DNA of 64,000 bases from an uncultured Subdoligranulum sp. (GTDB taxonomy: Bacteria; Bacillota; Clostridia; Oscillospirales; Ruminococcaceae): positions 1 through 64,000 of the forward strand of contig CALZZE010000005.1 in NCBI GenBank assembly GCA_945830575.1, in the 5' to 3' direction. This document shows, piece after piece, positions 1 through 8,048 of the stretch (the stretch's first letter is position 1; each line of letters opens with the position of its first letter). The notes below the pieces were generated by a model, which saw nothing but the letters and a program-made list of their open reading frames with translations, was not told the origin of the DNA and did no database searches. Both the position numbers and the translations under genes were made by a program.

Positions 1-403
1 GCACAGCATCGACCAGTTCTGCCGTGCCGGTGTCCACGACATCCAACTGCAATTTTTCAATGATACGGTTGGCCTTGGACGCATCGTCCTGCAAGATAGC
101 GATTTCAATGTGGTCGGGGTCCATCTTGTCGCGGATGGGGCAAAACAGCAGCCCATGTGCTTTGGCAGCGCGGGCAAAATCGTGCATACGGTTTTTGTCC
201 ACCGTGAAAAATTTCAGCGGTTTCTGTTCTTTCAGCAGCCGGATGAGGTGCGTTTTGCCGTGGGTCTTTTTGCTGTCATGCAGCACCGCCTGTGCGAAAA
301 TAAAGAAGTTTTTCGCAGCGGTGCCGGAAATACGCAGAGCAAACTCCGCGCCCTCCAGCGAATAGCGGACGACCTGGTCTGCGGGTTCAGAACCGTAATT
401 CAT
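1..403 (-). CDS. PcfB-like conjugation protein (DUF3801), partial
   Basis: The reading frame starts with ATG at 403 and stays open to the left edge, giving at least 134 residues. The protein begins MNYGSEPADQVVRYSLEG and contains KFFTVDKNRMHDFARAAKAHG and a later stretch on DDASKANRIIEKL. I recognise these as the pattern of PcfB/DUF3801 proteins of conjugative plasmids and ICEs. PcfB normally works with the coupling protein PcfC (VirD4-like), which would lie further left. The start overlaps the stop of the upstream DUF4314 gene as ATGA, so the two are translationally coupled. The C-terminus is not visible. Confidence 0.75.
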   Translation of the reverse strand, partial: MNYGSEPADQVVRYSLEGAEFALRISGTAAKNFFIFAQAVLHDSKKTHGKTHLIRLLKEQKPLKFFTVDKNRMHDFARAAKAHGLLFCPIRDKMDPDHIEIAILQDDASKANRIIEKLQLDVVDTGTAELVDAV

Positions 404-651
404 CTAGCGTCACCGTCCTTTTCCTTGGGCGCGGGCAAGCGGCTGAACGAATCCACGCCGGGGATAAGCGCAAGGCTTCGCCCGCAGTCCCAATTCATGT
501 GGATTTGTCCGGCATCATCGATGAAATCAACGGTTCCCATAGAGCCGGGAGGCACGGCAATTTCATCTTCCATGCAGCTGAGTTGCAGCCGCGTACCGGG
601 CGGGTACTTGCGGCGAAGGTGTTCAACATATTCTTTGTTTGAATAATTCAT
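400..651 (-). CDS. DUF4314 family small protein
   Basis: An 83-residue protein. The start at ATG 651 is chosen because AAGAAGG lies six bases upstream; another ATG two codons earlier sits directly on that site. The core (YPPGTRLQLSCMEDE, VPPGSMGTVDFIDDAG, HMNWDCGRSLALIPG) matches the DUF4314 family, a small SH3-like fold common in ICEs and of unknown function. It is the last gene before the PcfB-like gene and overlaps it by four bases. It is transcribed away from the divergent ATPase gene at 755, with which it shares a short intergenic region. Confidence 0.8.
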   Translation of the reverse strand: MNYSNKEYVEHLRRKYPPGTRLQLSCMEDEIAVPPGSMGTVDFIDDAGQIHMNWDCGRSLALIPGVDSFSRLPAPKEKDGDAR

Positions 652-666
652 ATACATCCTTCTTTC

Positions 667-685
667 TCGAATTATTTGGATTCGA
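667..685. promoter_or_regulatory. TCGAAT-N7-ATTCGA inverted repeat in divergent promoter region
   Basis: Perfect six-base arms at 667-672 and 680-685 lie just upstream of the DUF4314 gene. It may be an operator for the minus-strand transcript. The arms resemble those at the start of the cytosine methyltransferase gene (18236-18252). Confidence 0.35.
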
Positions 686-690
686 TTCCA

Positions 691-727
691 AAAAGTGCGT
701 GACATTTTACACTTTTTGGCGTATACT
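691..727 (+). promoter_or_regulatory. Promoter with overlapping dyad for the DUF4143 ATPase gene
   Basis: GTGACA at 699-704 and TATACT at 722-727 are 17 bases apart. The -35 lies inside an inverted repeat, AAAAGTG (691-697) and CACTTTT (710-716), which would let a bound repressor block RNA polymerase. Confidence 0.55.
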
Positions 728-754
728 ATCATTAAAAGCTGCGGAGGGTTTATT

Positions 755-1960
755 ATGCGAATTACCAGAACTGAATACCTGAATAAACTGATTGCGTTTA
801 AGGACAAGCAACTCATCAAAGTCGTAACAGGTATCCGCCGCTGCGGAAAGTCTGTTTTGATGGAAATGTACCAAGATTGGCTGCTGCAGAATGGCGTCGA
901 ACAAGACCAAATTATTGCCATCAATTTTGAGGATATGGATTTTGAGGAACTTACCGACTATAGAAAACTGTACGCTTACCTGAAAGACCGTCTTGTTCCC
1001 GAAAAGATGACTTACATTTTTCTGGATGAGATACAGCACGTCACGGATTTTCCTAAAGTGATCGACAGTTTGTATATCAAGAAAAATGTAGATATATACG
1101 TCACAGGTTCCAATGCCTATATGCTGTCCAGTGAAATAGCCACCCTTATTTCCGGGCGCTATGTGCAAATCGAAATGCTGCCGCTTTCTTTTAAGGAATA
1201 TATGCAGAGTACCGGCAGCATGGAAGATCGCGGAATAAAATATACCGAATATCTGGAAAACAGTTCCTTTCCCTATGCGCTGGAACTTAAAGGGCATCCG
1301 AACGAGATTCGGGATTACTTGGATGGCATTTTCAACACGATCGTCGTAAAAGATATTTTGACACGAAGAAAGATCCTCGATCCGTTGATGTTGAAAAGTG
1401 TACTGCGCTATGTTTTTGAAAACATCGGCAGTCCGCTTTCCTCCAAGAAAATCGCAGACACCCTGACATCCGAAGGACGAAAAGTTGATGTAAAGACCGT
1501 CGAACGCTATCTTGATGCGCTGATCGAAAGCTACATTATCTATCCCGCACAGCGGTATAATGTCAAGGGTAAGCAGTATCTGAAAACTTTGGGAAAATAC
1601 TATGTCGTAGATATCGGTATGCGATTTATGCTGCTTGGCAAACGCAATACAGACGCAGGTCATATTCTGGAAAATGTGATTTATCTGGAACTGCTGCGGC
1701 GCGGCTATGATGTGTATGTCGGAAAGGTCGATTCTTTTGAGGTCGATTTTGTGGCAATGAACGGAAACAGTACCTTCTATTACCAAGTGGCACTTTCCGT
1801 TCGTGATGCGGACACCCTGCAGCGGGAGCTGCGACCCTTACTGTCCATCCGCGACCACTACCCCAAATATATTCTTACGATGGACGATGATCCGGAGGAA
1901 CAGTATGACGGCATTCGCCGCATCAATGCGCGGGATTGGCTGCTGGGTCTTACAGATTAA
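755..1960 (+). CDS. AAA family ATPase with C-terminal DUF4143
   Basis: The start is ATG 755 (GGAGGG about six bases upstream); an earlier in-frame start lies inside the promoter. The 401-residue protein has a P-loop near residue 28 (TGIRRCGKSVLM), a Walker B-like YIFLDEIQHV, and a sensor-type VTGSNAYMLSS. The C-terminal half has the DUF4143 pattern with VEVDFVAMNG-like SFEVDFVA, a restriction-endonuclease-like fold in this family. These ATPases are widespread in gut bacteria and archaea and their substrate is unknown. It runs against the surrounding ICE genes, and its stop overlaps the relaxase stop (1957-1960), so it looks like inserted cargo. Confidence 0.9.
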   Translation: MRITRTEYLNKLIAFKDKQLIKVVTGIRRCGKSVLMEMYQDWLLQNGVEQDQIIAINFEDMDFEELTDYRKLYAYLKDRLVPEKMTYIFLDEIQHVTDFPKVIDSLYIKKNVDIYVTGSNAYMLSSEIATLISGRYVQIEMLPLSFKEYMQSTGSMEDRGIKYTEYLENSSFPYALELKGHPNEIRDYLDGIFNTIVVKDILTRRKILDPLMLKSVLRYVFENIGSPLSSKKIADTLTSEGRKVDVKTVERYLDALIESYIIYPAQRYNVKGKQYLKTLGKYYVVDIGMRFMLLGKRNTDAGHILENVIYLELLRRGYDVYVGKVDSFEVDFVAMNGNSTFYYQVALSVRDADTLQRELRPLLSIRDHYPKYILTMDDDPEEQYDGIRRINARDWLLGLTD

Positions 1961-3273
1961 CGTGTTGTAATATCGGGGCGGCGGTCACGCGCGCGTTCCT
2001 GTTCGCGCTGTTGCTGCGCGGCGCGGTCACGGCGGGCTTCGGTGAGGTGTTGCTGCACTTCTAGGGAGTGTTCTGCGATTTTGCGGCAGAGCCGTTCCTC
2101 TTGGCGAAGCTGTTTTAGGGCGGTGTTGACCGATTCACATTGCGATTGTACATCATCGTTTTTGGGCAGTTGCTTACGCTTTGTCAGCAACTGCCCAATT
2201 TCTGTTTGCAGGGCTTGTCGGTGAGTTTCCAGCTGTGTCAGCGTATCAATATTGTTTCTGGACAGGAACTCCATCTGTCGGATGCGCTGGTCTAACTTGT
2301 AGGCATCCTGCCGCACGACATAGCTGGGGCGGCGCGGCTTGCGAGGGAGCGCACCCAATTCGTATAGATAGCGATAATACAACGCCCGCAGCCCGGTCAG
2401 CTTGCGGCAAGGCTTCTTCCCGCTGCGCAGACGGCCATGTTTGATTGTTGGTGGATTTTCAACATAAGGGCGGTAGCTTCGTGGATACAGGATGCGTGTC
2501 TGGATTGCTTCTGGCGTATACCGCTTGCCCAGCGTTTTGAATCGAACAAAGCGCTCTTTTCCGGGCGGACGCAGGACGGGATACTTGCGCCCCATGCGCA
2601 CCTCATACCCTTTGCGTTCCATTGCACTAAGAAACTGCCGCCATGTAAGGCTTTGCTGAATCGCTTCGTCCACATCCTGCCGAATAGCCGTGCGCCATGT
2701 TGGCTGACCATTTTTCTCCGCCAACCATTCGGCGTAGGGCTTTGCCGCATGATTAGAGTTTTCGGTGTCGATGATCGACAGCTTATATTTCCGGCAAAGT
2801 TCATCTGATACCGCGCGGATTTCCGTCACATAGCTTTTATAGTTGCTGCGATACTTTTTGCCATCCACACAGCTGAGCGAGTTCCAGACAATATGCGAAT
2901 GGATATGCCCGGTGTTCAGGTGTGTGCCGATGACATATTCATACCGTCCGCCCAGCACACGGTCTGCAAGTTCTTTTGCAATCCGGTGCGCAAGTTCCGG
3001 TGTGACCTCGCCTGCAGCAAAACTTTGTACAAGGTGGTATCCCTGCACACCGCCCAGCTTATGCCAGCGCTCCTTGGTTTGGCGCATATCGGCAAAGGCG
3101 GTTTCTAACGTGCAGGCATACGAGCTTTCAAAGCAGGATTGCTCTGTTTTATCGCGGTTGGCGGCATAGTCGAGGGCGTCCTGCAAGGATACCGCCGTGG
3201 TCTTTTCTTTGTTCATCACATACTTCACCGCCCGATCCAAACGGCGGACAGGGATCACGGATGTGTAAGCCAT
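1957..3273 (-). CDS. mobA: Relaxase/mobilization nuclease (MobA/VirD2 family)
   Basis: A 438-residue relaxase that would nick the ICE at oriT and lead the strand into the recipient. The histidine motif is clear: H118, H123, H125 and N131 in THLNTGHIHSHIVWNS. Tyrosine 18 (VKYVMNKEKT) is the likely nicking residue by analogy with MOBP relaxases. The region after about residue 270 is basic and predicted helical, and residues 330-430 look like coiled coil rich in Q, R and E. AGGAGG lies 11 bases before ATG 3273. The gene follows mobC by 15 bases. Confidence 0.92.
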   Translation of the reverse strand: MAYTSVIPVRRLDRAVKYVMNKEKTTAVSLQDALDYAANRDKTEQSCFESSYACTLETAFADMRQTKERWHKLGGVQGYHLVQSFAAGEVTPELAHRIAKELADRVLGGRYEYVIGTHLNTGHIHSHIVWNSLSCVDGKKYRSNYKSYVTEIRAVSDELCRKYKLSIIDTENSNHAAKPYAEWLAEKNGQPTWRTAIRQDVDEAIQQSLTWRQFLSAMERKGYEVRMGRKYPVLRPPGKERFVRFKTLGKRYTPEAIQTRILYPRSYRPYVENPPTIKHGRLRSGKKPCRKLTGLRALYYRYLYELGALPRKPRRPSYVVRQDAYKLDQRIRQMEFLSRNNIDTLTQLETHRQALQTEIGQLLTKRKQLPKNDDVQSQCESVNTALKQLRQEERLCRKIAEHSLEVQQHLTEARRDRAAQQQREQERARDRRPDITTR

Positions 3274-3288
3274 ATTTCATAGAACCTC

Positions 3289-3642
3289 CTAGTAGTTTTC
3301 TTTTATCTCACGCCAGACTTCCTTGGCGATGCGCGTCATCTCGTCCACACTCTGCTGGCCCGCCACGCCCGTGCTGTTGGCACGGTGTGCAAGTTGGTTT
3401 GCGTTGTTGCACAAACCGGAAATTTGCCGCACAAGTTCCGCATGGTGTGTGCAGGGGCGCGGATGGATTTCTTTGCCCAAGATTAGGGAGCGCAAGTATT
3501 CCTCGCGCGAAAATCCACTTATTTTGACCTGTTCACAAAGATGGCGGTACTCGCGCTCGTTCAGCCGCAGCGGGATAATATGTCCACGTTTACGCACAAT
3601 GGGGGTTTGGGGTTCACCCCAAAGGTGCGTTTGGATATCCAA
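3289..3642 (-). CDS. mobC: MobC-like relaxosome accessory protein
   Basis: A DNA-binding helper of the relaxase. The segment HIIPLRLNEREYRHLCEQVK followed by SREEYLRSLILGK is the ribbon-helix-helix-type N-terminus of MobC proteins, and the C-terminus (LVRQISGLCNNANQLAHRANSTG) is the usual MobC tail. The longest frame starts at TTG 3642, just after an in-frame stop and with no clear ribosome site. A GTG at 3597 would remove 15 residues and leave a strong palindrome cluster (3606-3646) outside the gene, so the start is uncertain. Confidence 0.85.
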   Translation of the reverse strand: MDIQTHLWGEPQTPIVRKRGHIIPLRLNEREYRHLCEQVKISGFSREEYLRSLILGKEIHPRPCTHHAELVRQISGLCNNANQLAHRANSTGVAGQQSVDEMTRIAKEVWREIKENY

Positions 3643-3646
3643 ACGC
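3606..3646. promoter_or_regulatory. Two adjacent palindromes, candidate oriT
   Basis: TTTGGGGT-TC-ACCCCAAA (3606-3623) is followed three bases later by the perfect 20-base palindrome GCGTTTGGATATCCAAACGC (3627-3646). They sit at the 5' end of mobC, upstream of mobA, where origins of transfer of MobA/MobC elements usually lie. The nick site is not identified. Confidence 0.5.
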
Positions 3647-3677
3647 TATGCTTGCCAAACATGCCCCCCAGCGCAAT

Positions 3678-4016
3678 TCATGACACAAGGTCGTCGCCCT
3701 CCGAAACGGCTTTCTTCAAACCGTCCAAGGTTGTGACAATACGGTTGTATTTCTGCGCCAAGCCGATCTGCGCGTTGGTGGTCGCATCCTGATTGCGGCT
3801 GCAGACCACCAGCATCGGGCAGCGCAGCAGCTTATCCCGCACAATGGCGGTGTATTCACTGCGTTCCACGGCATCTTCCAGCACCAAATACTGGCTGTCC
3901 TGCAATTTGGGGCATACCGGCAGATAACCCAGCAGGTAGACTTCACGGCAATAGTTGCGCAGGTGTTTGGCGGTTGCACCCTCGCTGGCGCAGATAAAAG
4001 CCCAAGGTCGTTTCAT
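3678..4016 (-). CDS. DUF4406/DUF7768-like protein, nucleoside-deoxyribosyltransferase-like fold
   Basis: A 112-residue protein beginning MKRPWAFICASEG. The pattern (ICAS near the start, ATAKHLRNYCREVYLLGYLPVCP, a central acidic helix, then MLVVCSRNQDATTNAQIGLAQKY) resembles small Rossmann-like proteins related to nucleoside 2-deoxyribosyltransferases that are common in phages and ICEs. The assignment is by pattern only and no activity is claimed. AAAGGA lies nine bases before ATG 4016. It sits between mobC and the DNA methyltransferase, just downstream of twin palindromes. Confidence 0.6.
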   Translation of the reverse strand: MKRPWAFICASEGATAKHLRNYCREVYLLGYLPVCPKLQDSQYLVLEDAVERSEYTAIVRDKLLRCPMLVVCSRNQDATTNAQIGLAQKYNRIVTTLDGLKKAVSEGDDLVS

Positions 4017-4043
4017 TTTCGTGGTTCCTTTCTGAATTTCGGG

Positions 4044-4108
4044 AGTGAATCAGATTTGATTCACTTTTCGGTATTTCTTGCAAAATAGTGAATCAGTTCT
4101 GATTCACT
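4044..4108. repeat. Twin 22-base palindromes AGTGAATCA-N4-TGATTCACT
   Basis: Copies at 4044-4065 (centre GATT) and 4087-4108 (centre GTTC) have identical nine-base arms and are 43 bases apart, about four helical turns. The second copy contains the methyltransferase stop codon (4093-4095). They could be paired operators for the gene at 4016, or terminator-like hairpins. Confidence 0.6.
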
Positions 4109-4896
4109 TCGGATTCAAGGGCAGTTTTCAGCCGTTCAGTGCTGCGTTGGAAGTAGGCGTCCGACATTTCAATGCCGACAGCCTCATAGCCTTCCTGCAC
4201 AGCGGCCAGCACGGTGGTGCCTGCCCCGGCAAAGGGGTCAAGGATGCGCCCGCCCGGTTCGCAGATCTGCACCACATCCCGCATAAGCTGCAAGGGCTTT
4301 TCGGTCACATGGATGCGGTTCTGCGGGTTCGGGTATCGGAACACGCCCGGCAGACACCCAACATTTCTCTCAAGCGGCATTTTGCCGTTGGACCCCCACA
4401 CAATGTACTCGGACTGCTGACGGAAGCGTCCTTTCTGCGGGCGGCTGGCGACTTTATCCCACACGGCTACACCGCGCCAGGTCCAGCCCGCCCACTGCAA
4501 AGCCAGCGTCATGGCGGGCAGCTGCCGCCAATCGATGAACAGGCAGACGGGCGCACCGGGCTTGGCAATGCGGCGGGCATCCTGCAGCCATGCCGCCGTC
4601 CAGAACATCCAACTCAGCTGATCCATCTGGTCAGAATCGAAGTCGGGCAGCGCCTTTTCCTTGCTCATGCTGCTGTACTTTTCGTTGGTGCTGCGGTTCT
4701 TGGTGGTCTGGCTGCTGCCGCCGCTGGCATAGGGTGGGTCGGTGATGATGGCATCGAAGCTGTTCGGTTCAAACTGGCGGAGTATCTGCAGGGAATCTCC
4801 GTGCAGGATCGACCAGCGGTCACCGCCGCAGTGTTCGGGCATCCGGAAATCAGGGTTGAGAATGTTGAGCGTTTCGGGAGTTTTCGTCAAAGGCAT
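4093..4896 (-). CDS. DNA methyltransferase, N4-cytosine/N6-adenine type
   Basis: A 267-residue SAM-dependent methyltransferase. The catalytic DPPY lies at residues 53-56 (IITDPPYASGG) and precedes the SAM-binding motif DPFAGAGTT near residue 222, the beta-class order. HVTEKPLQLM just before motif I is typical. No restriction partner is next to it, so it is probably an orphan that protects the ICE from host restriction or marks the element. It belongs to the minus-strand ICE operon and is followed by twin palindromes. Confidence 0.9.
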   Translation of the reverse strand: MPLTKTPETLNILNPDFRMPEHCGGDRWSILHGDSLQILRQFEPNSFDAIITDPPYASGGSSQTTKNRSTNEKYSSMSKEKALPDFDSDQMDQLSWMFWTAAWLQDARRIAKPGAPVCLFIDWRQLPAMTLALQWAGWTWRGVAVWDKVASRPQKGRFRQQSEYIVWGSNGKMPLERNVGCLPGVFRYPNPQNRIHVTEKPLQLMRDVVQICEPGGRILDPFAGAGTTVLAAVQEGYEAVGIEMSDAYFQRSTERLKTALESEVNQN

Positions 4897-4908
4897 CTTC
4901 CTTTCGTT

Positions 4909-5493
4909 TTATCGTTCAAAATCATGGGTACAGGGTTCTTTCGGGGGCGGTGTCCGGCTGGCTGTCTGCACAGAAACACGGTCATCTTCGAGTACAAAGC
5001 AGTCCTGCGTCTTGTTGTCGAGCTTGGTGCCGGGCAGGACAACGGCATTGCCGCGGCAGACTACATTGCCGGAGATTTCGCCATATACACGGGCGCTGCC
5101 GTCAATAGTCGGTGCGCACAAGGTTTGCTCATCCTGCCGAATCACGGCATAACCGCAGACACAGCTTTTTCCCATAATGGCCCCGCCGCAGACGATGGCA
5201 TCATCCTGCACAGTGGCATTCCCCATTACGGAGGCGTTCTTTCCGACATAGGCGCAGCCCTTTGCAACGGCGTGATTTGTAAGGACTGCATCGCCGCAGA
5301 CAACTGCATTTTCACAGGCGATGGCGTCCTCCGAAATCCATGCGCGACCCTCTTGGTCGAGGTTGTCATAGCTTTCCACATAGCCGCCGAGCATCCCGGC
5401 AAGGACATCCTCGGTCAAGTCCGTCACCGCGCGGATGCGGTGCAGGTTCGGGTTATCGGGATGGGCAATGTCGGTGATTTCGTATTTCTTCAT
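4909..5493 (-). CDS. Hexapeptide-repeat (left-handed beta-helix) protein
   Basis: A 194-residue protein. Residues about 45-165 form tandem short repeats such as AWISEDAIACENAVVCGDAV, the spacing of a left-handed beta-helix. The N-terminus (MKKYEITDIAHPDNPNLHRIRAVTD) recurs in phage and ICE proteins of this type. No acyltransferase active site is apparent and the function is unknown. The start overlaps the upstream stop as ATGA, so the two genes are translationally coupled. Confidence 0.75.
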   Translation of the reverse strand: MKKYEITDIAHPDNPNLHRIRAVTDLTEDVLAGMLGGYVESYDNLDQEGRAWISEDAIACENAVVCGDAVLTNHAVAKGCAYVGKNASVMGNATVQDDAIVCGGAIMGKSCVCGYAVIRQDEQTLCAPTIDGSARVYGEISGNVVCRGNAVVLPGTKLDNKTQDCFVLEDDRVSVQTASRTPPPKEPCTHDFER

Positions 5494-6206
5494 CTGGCAT
5501 CACCCCGGTCACGCTTGGGCGCGGGCGTGGGCGACAGTTCGGTTTCCACATACTCGGAAACGATGTTGAGTGCTTCGGAGTAGCTTTGACTTGCCGTGAC
5601 CCTGTCGCACATTTCCTTGGCCTTATCTCTCTGCCCGGCATTTTTCAGCAGGCGCGAGGCTCGACCCATGATGGCAAAAATGTTGCCGTCCTGCCCAATC
5701 AGCTGCATCTTGGGGCGCAGAGAATTCTTTTCTGGTTTCGGGATTTTCTCAAAAGATGGCGTCATCTTGAATCCATCTTCCTGCCAGAAATGGACAGCCA
5801 ACGTGCCGTCATCCACACGAATATCCCTCTGCTCAAAGCCCTCACCCCAGCCGTCGCTGTACTGACCGGAAATGTAATTGCACAGGACGGTCTGCTCATC
5901 ATCGAGCAGAGTTTCTTTCAGTTCCACGGTCAGACACCCGCACAGTTTGTTGCCGCAAATTTCCACAGACGGCACAGCACTTACCACCTTGCTGCGGACG
6001 GAATCGTCTTCGTGGTAATACTGCATCAGGTCGCCGTTGAAATCTGCAATGTCCTTTTTCACGGCCTCATCAACAGCATCGGCATACTGCAGCAGGTCAT
6101 GACCGTCCAGCGAGCAACCCTCATACTCGTCGTAGAACTCGTCCTCATAGTCAGGTTCATTTGGGAAAAAGTCCGCAGTCAGCGGAGAATAAAATTTCAT
6201 CTGCAA
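5490..6206 (-). CDS. Conserved ICE protein of unknown function
   Basis: A 238-residue protein. The N-terminal half is acidic (PNEPDYEDEFYDEYEG). The C-terminal part (LIGQDGNIFAIMGRASRLLKNAGQRDKAKEMCDRV) resembles a short domain found in many Clostridia ICE proteins. I cannot assign a function. TTG 6206 is chosen because GGAAAGAGG lies nine bases before it; the ATG two codons later is too far from that site. The gene follows the RepA-like gene closely and overlaps the next gene by four bases. Confidence 0.7.
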   Translation of the reverse strand: MQMKFYSPLTADFFPNEPDYEDEFYDEYEGCSLDGHDLLQYADAVDEAVKKDIADFNGDLMQYYHEDDSVRSKVVSAVPSVEICGNKLCGCLTVELKETLLDDEQTVLCNYISGQYSDGWGEGFEQRDIRVDDGTLAVHFWQEDGFKMTPSFEKIPKPEKNSLRPKMQLIGQDGNIFAIMGRASRLLKNAGQRDKAKEMCDRVTASQSYSEALNIVSEYVETELSPTPAPKRDRGDAR

Positions 6207-6212
6207 ATCATG

Positions 6213-7034
6213 TCACCTCTTTCCGCCGCACAGGTCGTGGTCGATTTGTGCAGCATAGTAGTTTTCTATCGTCAGCGGCGCATTGTACAGCGCTGCCAGT
6301 AAGTATTGCTTGATGTTTCGGATGCGGGGCGGGTTGTCCTTGAGGCAATCCAGAACATACTGGATATGTTCTGCGCCCAATTTTAGAAATCGAGATTTTA
6401 CTACTTCTGCAGGCATTTCCTCACCCGAAATGCGGATAGCAGTCCGTTTGGAACAAACCACATCCAGCATCAACTCCACCAGTTCATCCAATCGCATCGT
6501 ATCCATCGGGTTATTCTTCGCCAAAATCGGATACTCGATATTTTTCAGCAGCAGGGCGCGGTACTCTGCCCGCTGGCCCGCCGCGCGGATAGGATTCGAT
6601 ACGTTATTTGTTTCTTCTTTCTTTATTTCTTTAGTATTTAATTGTGCAGGATTTTCCTGTACAGGCTTTTCCCGTTTAGGCTCTGCCTGTTTTGGTTGGG
6701 CACACTTAGGCGTTGCTTCTTCGGGACCCTGTTTCAGGGGCTGTGGCTGCTCTAAAACCGTGTACTCCATACCGCGCATCTGACCGTTCTTGTCGCGGAT
6801 GCGGCGGCGGATGATGTACCCGGCGTTTTCCAGTTCCCGAACCGTTGCCCGAATCCCGTCCACCCCCTCTTTGCAGATGGATGCCAACCCGCGCGTGGTA
6901 TAATCCCAATCTTCGGGCAGAGACAGCATCAAAGATAAAAGCCCCTTCGCCTTGAGCGAAAGAGCCTTGTTGCGTAGATGATGGTTGGACATAATGGTAT
7001 AATTTTGCGTCTTTTGTACACGGAACACAGCCAT
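6213..7034 (-). CDS. RepA-like replication initiator with DUF6017
   Basis: A 273-residue protein. Residues 1-95 have the N-terminal winged-helix of RepA_N-type initiators (KTQNYTIMSNHHLRNKALSLKAKGLLSLML, then DYTTRGLASICKEGVDGIRATVRELENAGYI). A hydrophilic linker of short Pro/Lys/Glu repeats (about 96-145) leads to a C-terminal domain (about 155-273) like DUF6017. Such proteins probably start replication of the excised ICE. AGGAGG lies nine bases before ATG 7034. Together with the downstream primase-like protein it suggests autonomous replication. Confidence 0.82.
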   Translation of the reverse strand: MAVFRVQKTQNYTIMSNHHLRNKALSLKAKGLLSLMLSLPEDWDYTTRGLASICKEGVDGIRATVRELENAGYIIRRRIRDKNGQMRGMEYTVLEQPQPLKQGPEEATPKCAQPKQAEPKREKPVQENPAQLNTKEIKKEETNNVSNPIRAAGQRAEYRALLLKNIEYPILAKNNPMDTMRLDELVELMLDVVCSKRTAIRISGEEMPAEVVKSRFLKLGAEHIQYVLDCLKDNPPRIRNIKQYLLAALYNAPLTIENYYAAQIDHDLCGGKR

Positions 7035-7100
7035 AACGATTTACCTCCTGTTTATGCCCTATAAGTGGGCGAACGATTTCTAACTTTCATGTTGATCTCT

Positions 7101-8048
7101 CTATCGGCAAGCTGACGCGCGGTGGGCGGCAGTTCTTACCATCCAGTTGTTTTTTGCCATATCAGCGTAATCTCCATTCTCGATGTCGGGCGGAAGGTCA
7201 TGCACGGTGTAGCGGTCAGCGTAGATTTTCCGGATGCCGACACTCGCCATACGCCCTTTGGCATCGTTGTCCAGCCGCAGTTCTATCGTGGTGATCTCCG
7301 GGTGCTGGCGCAGGAATTCCTGTAACGCCAAAGGCTCCTTGCCGGAGGATGAAACCCCGCCCAGCGACAGACGGTACTTGTCCGCCGCATCGCCGCAGAG
7401 CGTCATCTCGGCCATGGCATCTATGGCGGCTTCAAACACGGCCACGGTAGTGCCGGGCTGCATCGGCGGGATGCAGAAACCGTACTGTTTCTGACTGCCG
7501 GGAGCCTCCCTCTTGAACGGTTTCCCATAGTCATAAATACCGCGCAGAGCCGCATATTTCGGCACACCCTGCGGGTCTTTGCCCAAGAAAACACAGTTGT
7601 GATATTCAGCACTTTCGTACAGAATTTTTCTCGCAATACAGTAGCGAATCGTGGGCAGTGAGATGCCGCGCCCCAGCAAATACCGCGTTACGCGGTCATT
7701 ATTCGGTGCGGGGTTCGGCAGACGGAACGGCGGGCGCTCGCGCTCCACCGCTTCATGCTGCACCGGGATGTACGTCGGGCTTTCCTCACATAACAGCTGC
7801 ACCGCCTCTACAAACGATACACCTTCCACATAAATCAAATATTTCAGCGCCGACTTGCCGCCGATGTCGCGGCTTTTCCAGTGCCACACACTGGATTCGC
7901 CGTTTATCTTGAAGCTGTCATGCTCCGCAAGCTGGTACTCGCCCCGCGCACTGCTTTTCACCAGCGAACCGGGTCTATACCGCCGCAGGAACTCGATTGC
8001 CGTCATCTGATTGGCGGCACGGATTTGTTCTTTACTGACGCGCGGCAA
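7101..8048 (-). CDS. DUF3991/TOPRIM primase-like protein
   Basis: A 315-residue protein. The N-terminus (RVSKEQIRAANQMTAIEFLRRY) and HWKSRDIGGKSALKYLIYVEG match the DUF3991 zinc-ribbon-like region of ICE primases. The C-terminal half has a TOPRIM pattern (TVAVFEAAIDAMAEM, later ELRLDNDAKGRMAS), giving the acidic residues expected for metal binding. It probably primes replication of the transferred strand. The start is TTG 8048, directly after the metK stop TAA, with no ribosome site of its own, so translation is likely coupled to metK. Confidence 0.83.
   Translation of the reverse strand: MPRVSKEQIRAANQMTAIEFLRRYRPGSLVKSSARGEYQLAEHDSFKINGESSVWHWKSRDIGGKSALKYLIYVEGVSFVEAVQLLCEESPTYIPVQHEAVERERPPFRLPNPAPNNDRVTRYLLGRGISLPTIRYCIARKILYESAEYHNCVFLGKDPQGVPKYAALRGIYDYGKPFKREAPGSQKQYGFCIPPMQPGTTVAVFEAAIDAMAEMTLCGDAADKYRLSLGGVSSSGKEPLALQEFLRQHPEITTIELRLDNDAKGRMASVGIRKIYADRYTVHDLPPDIENGDYADMAKNNWMVRTAAHRASACR

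Noticed and set aside
110..646. Plus-strand frame of 178 codons
   Set aside because: Antisense to the PcfB-like and DUF4314 genes, whose families are recognisable.
4078..5583. Plus-strand frame of 501 codons
   Set aside because: Antisense to the DNA methyltransferase and hexapeptide-repeat genes; no ribosome site.
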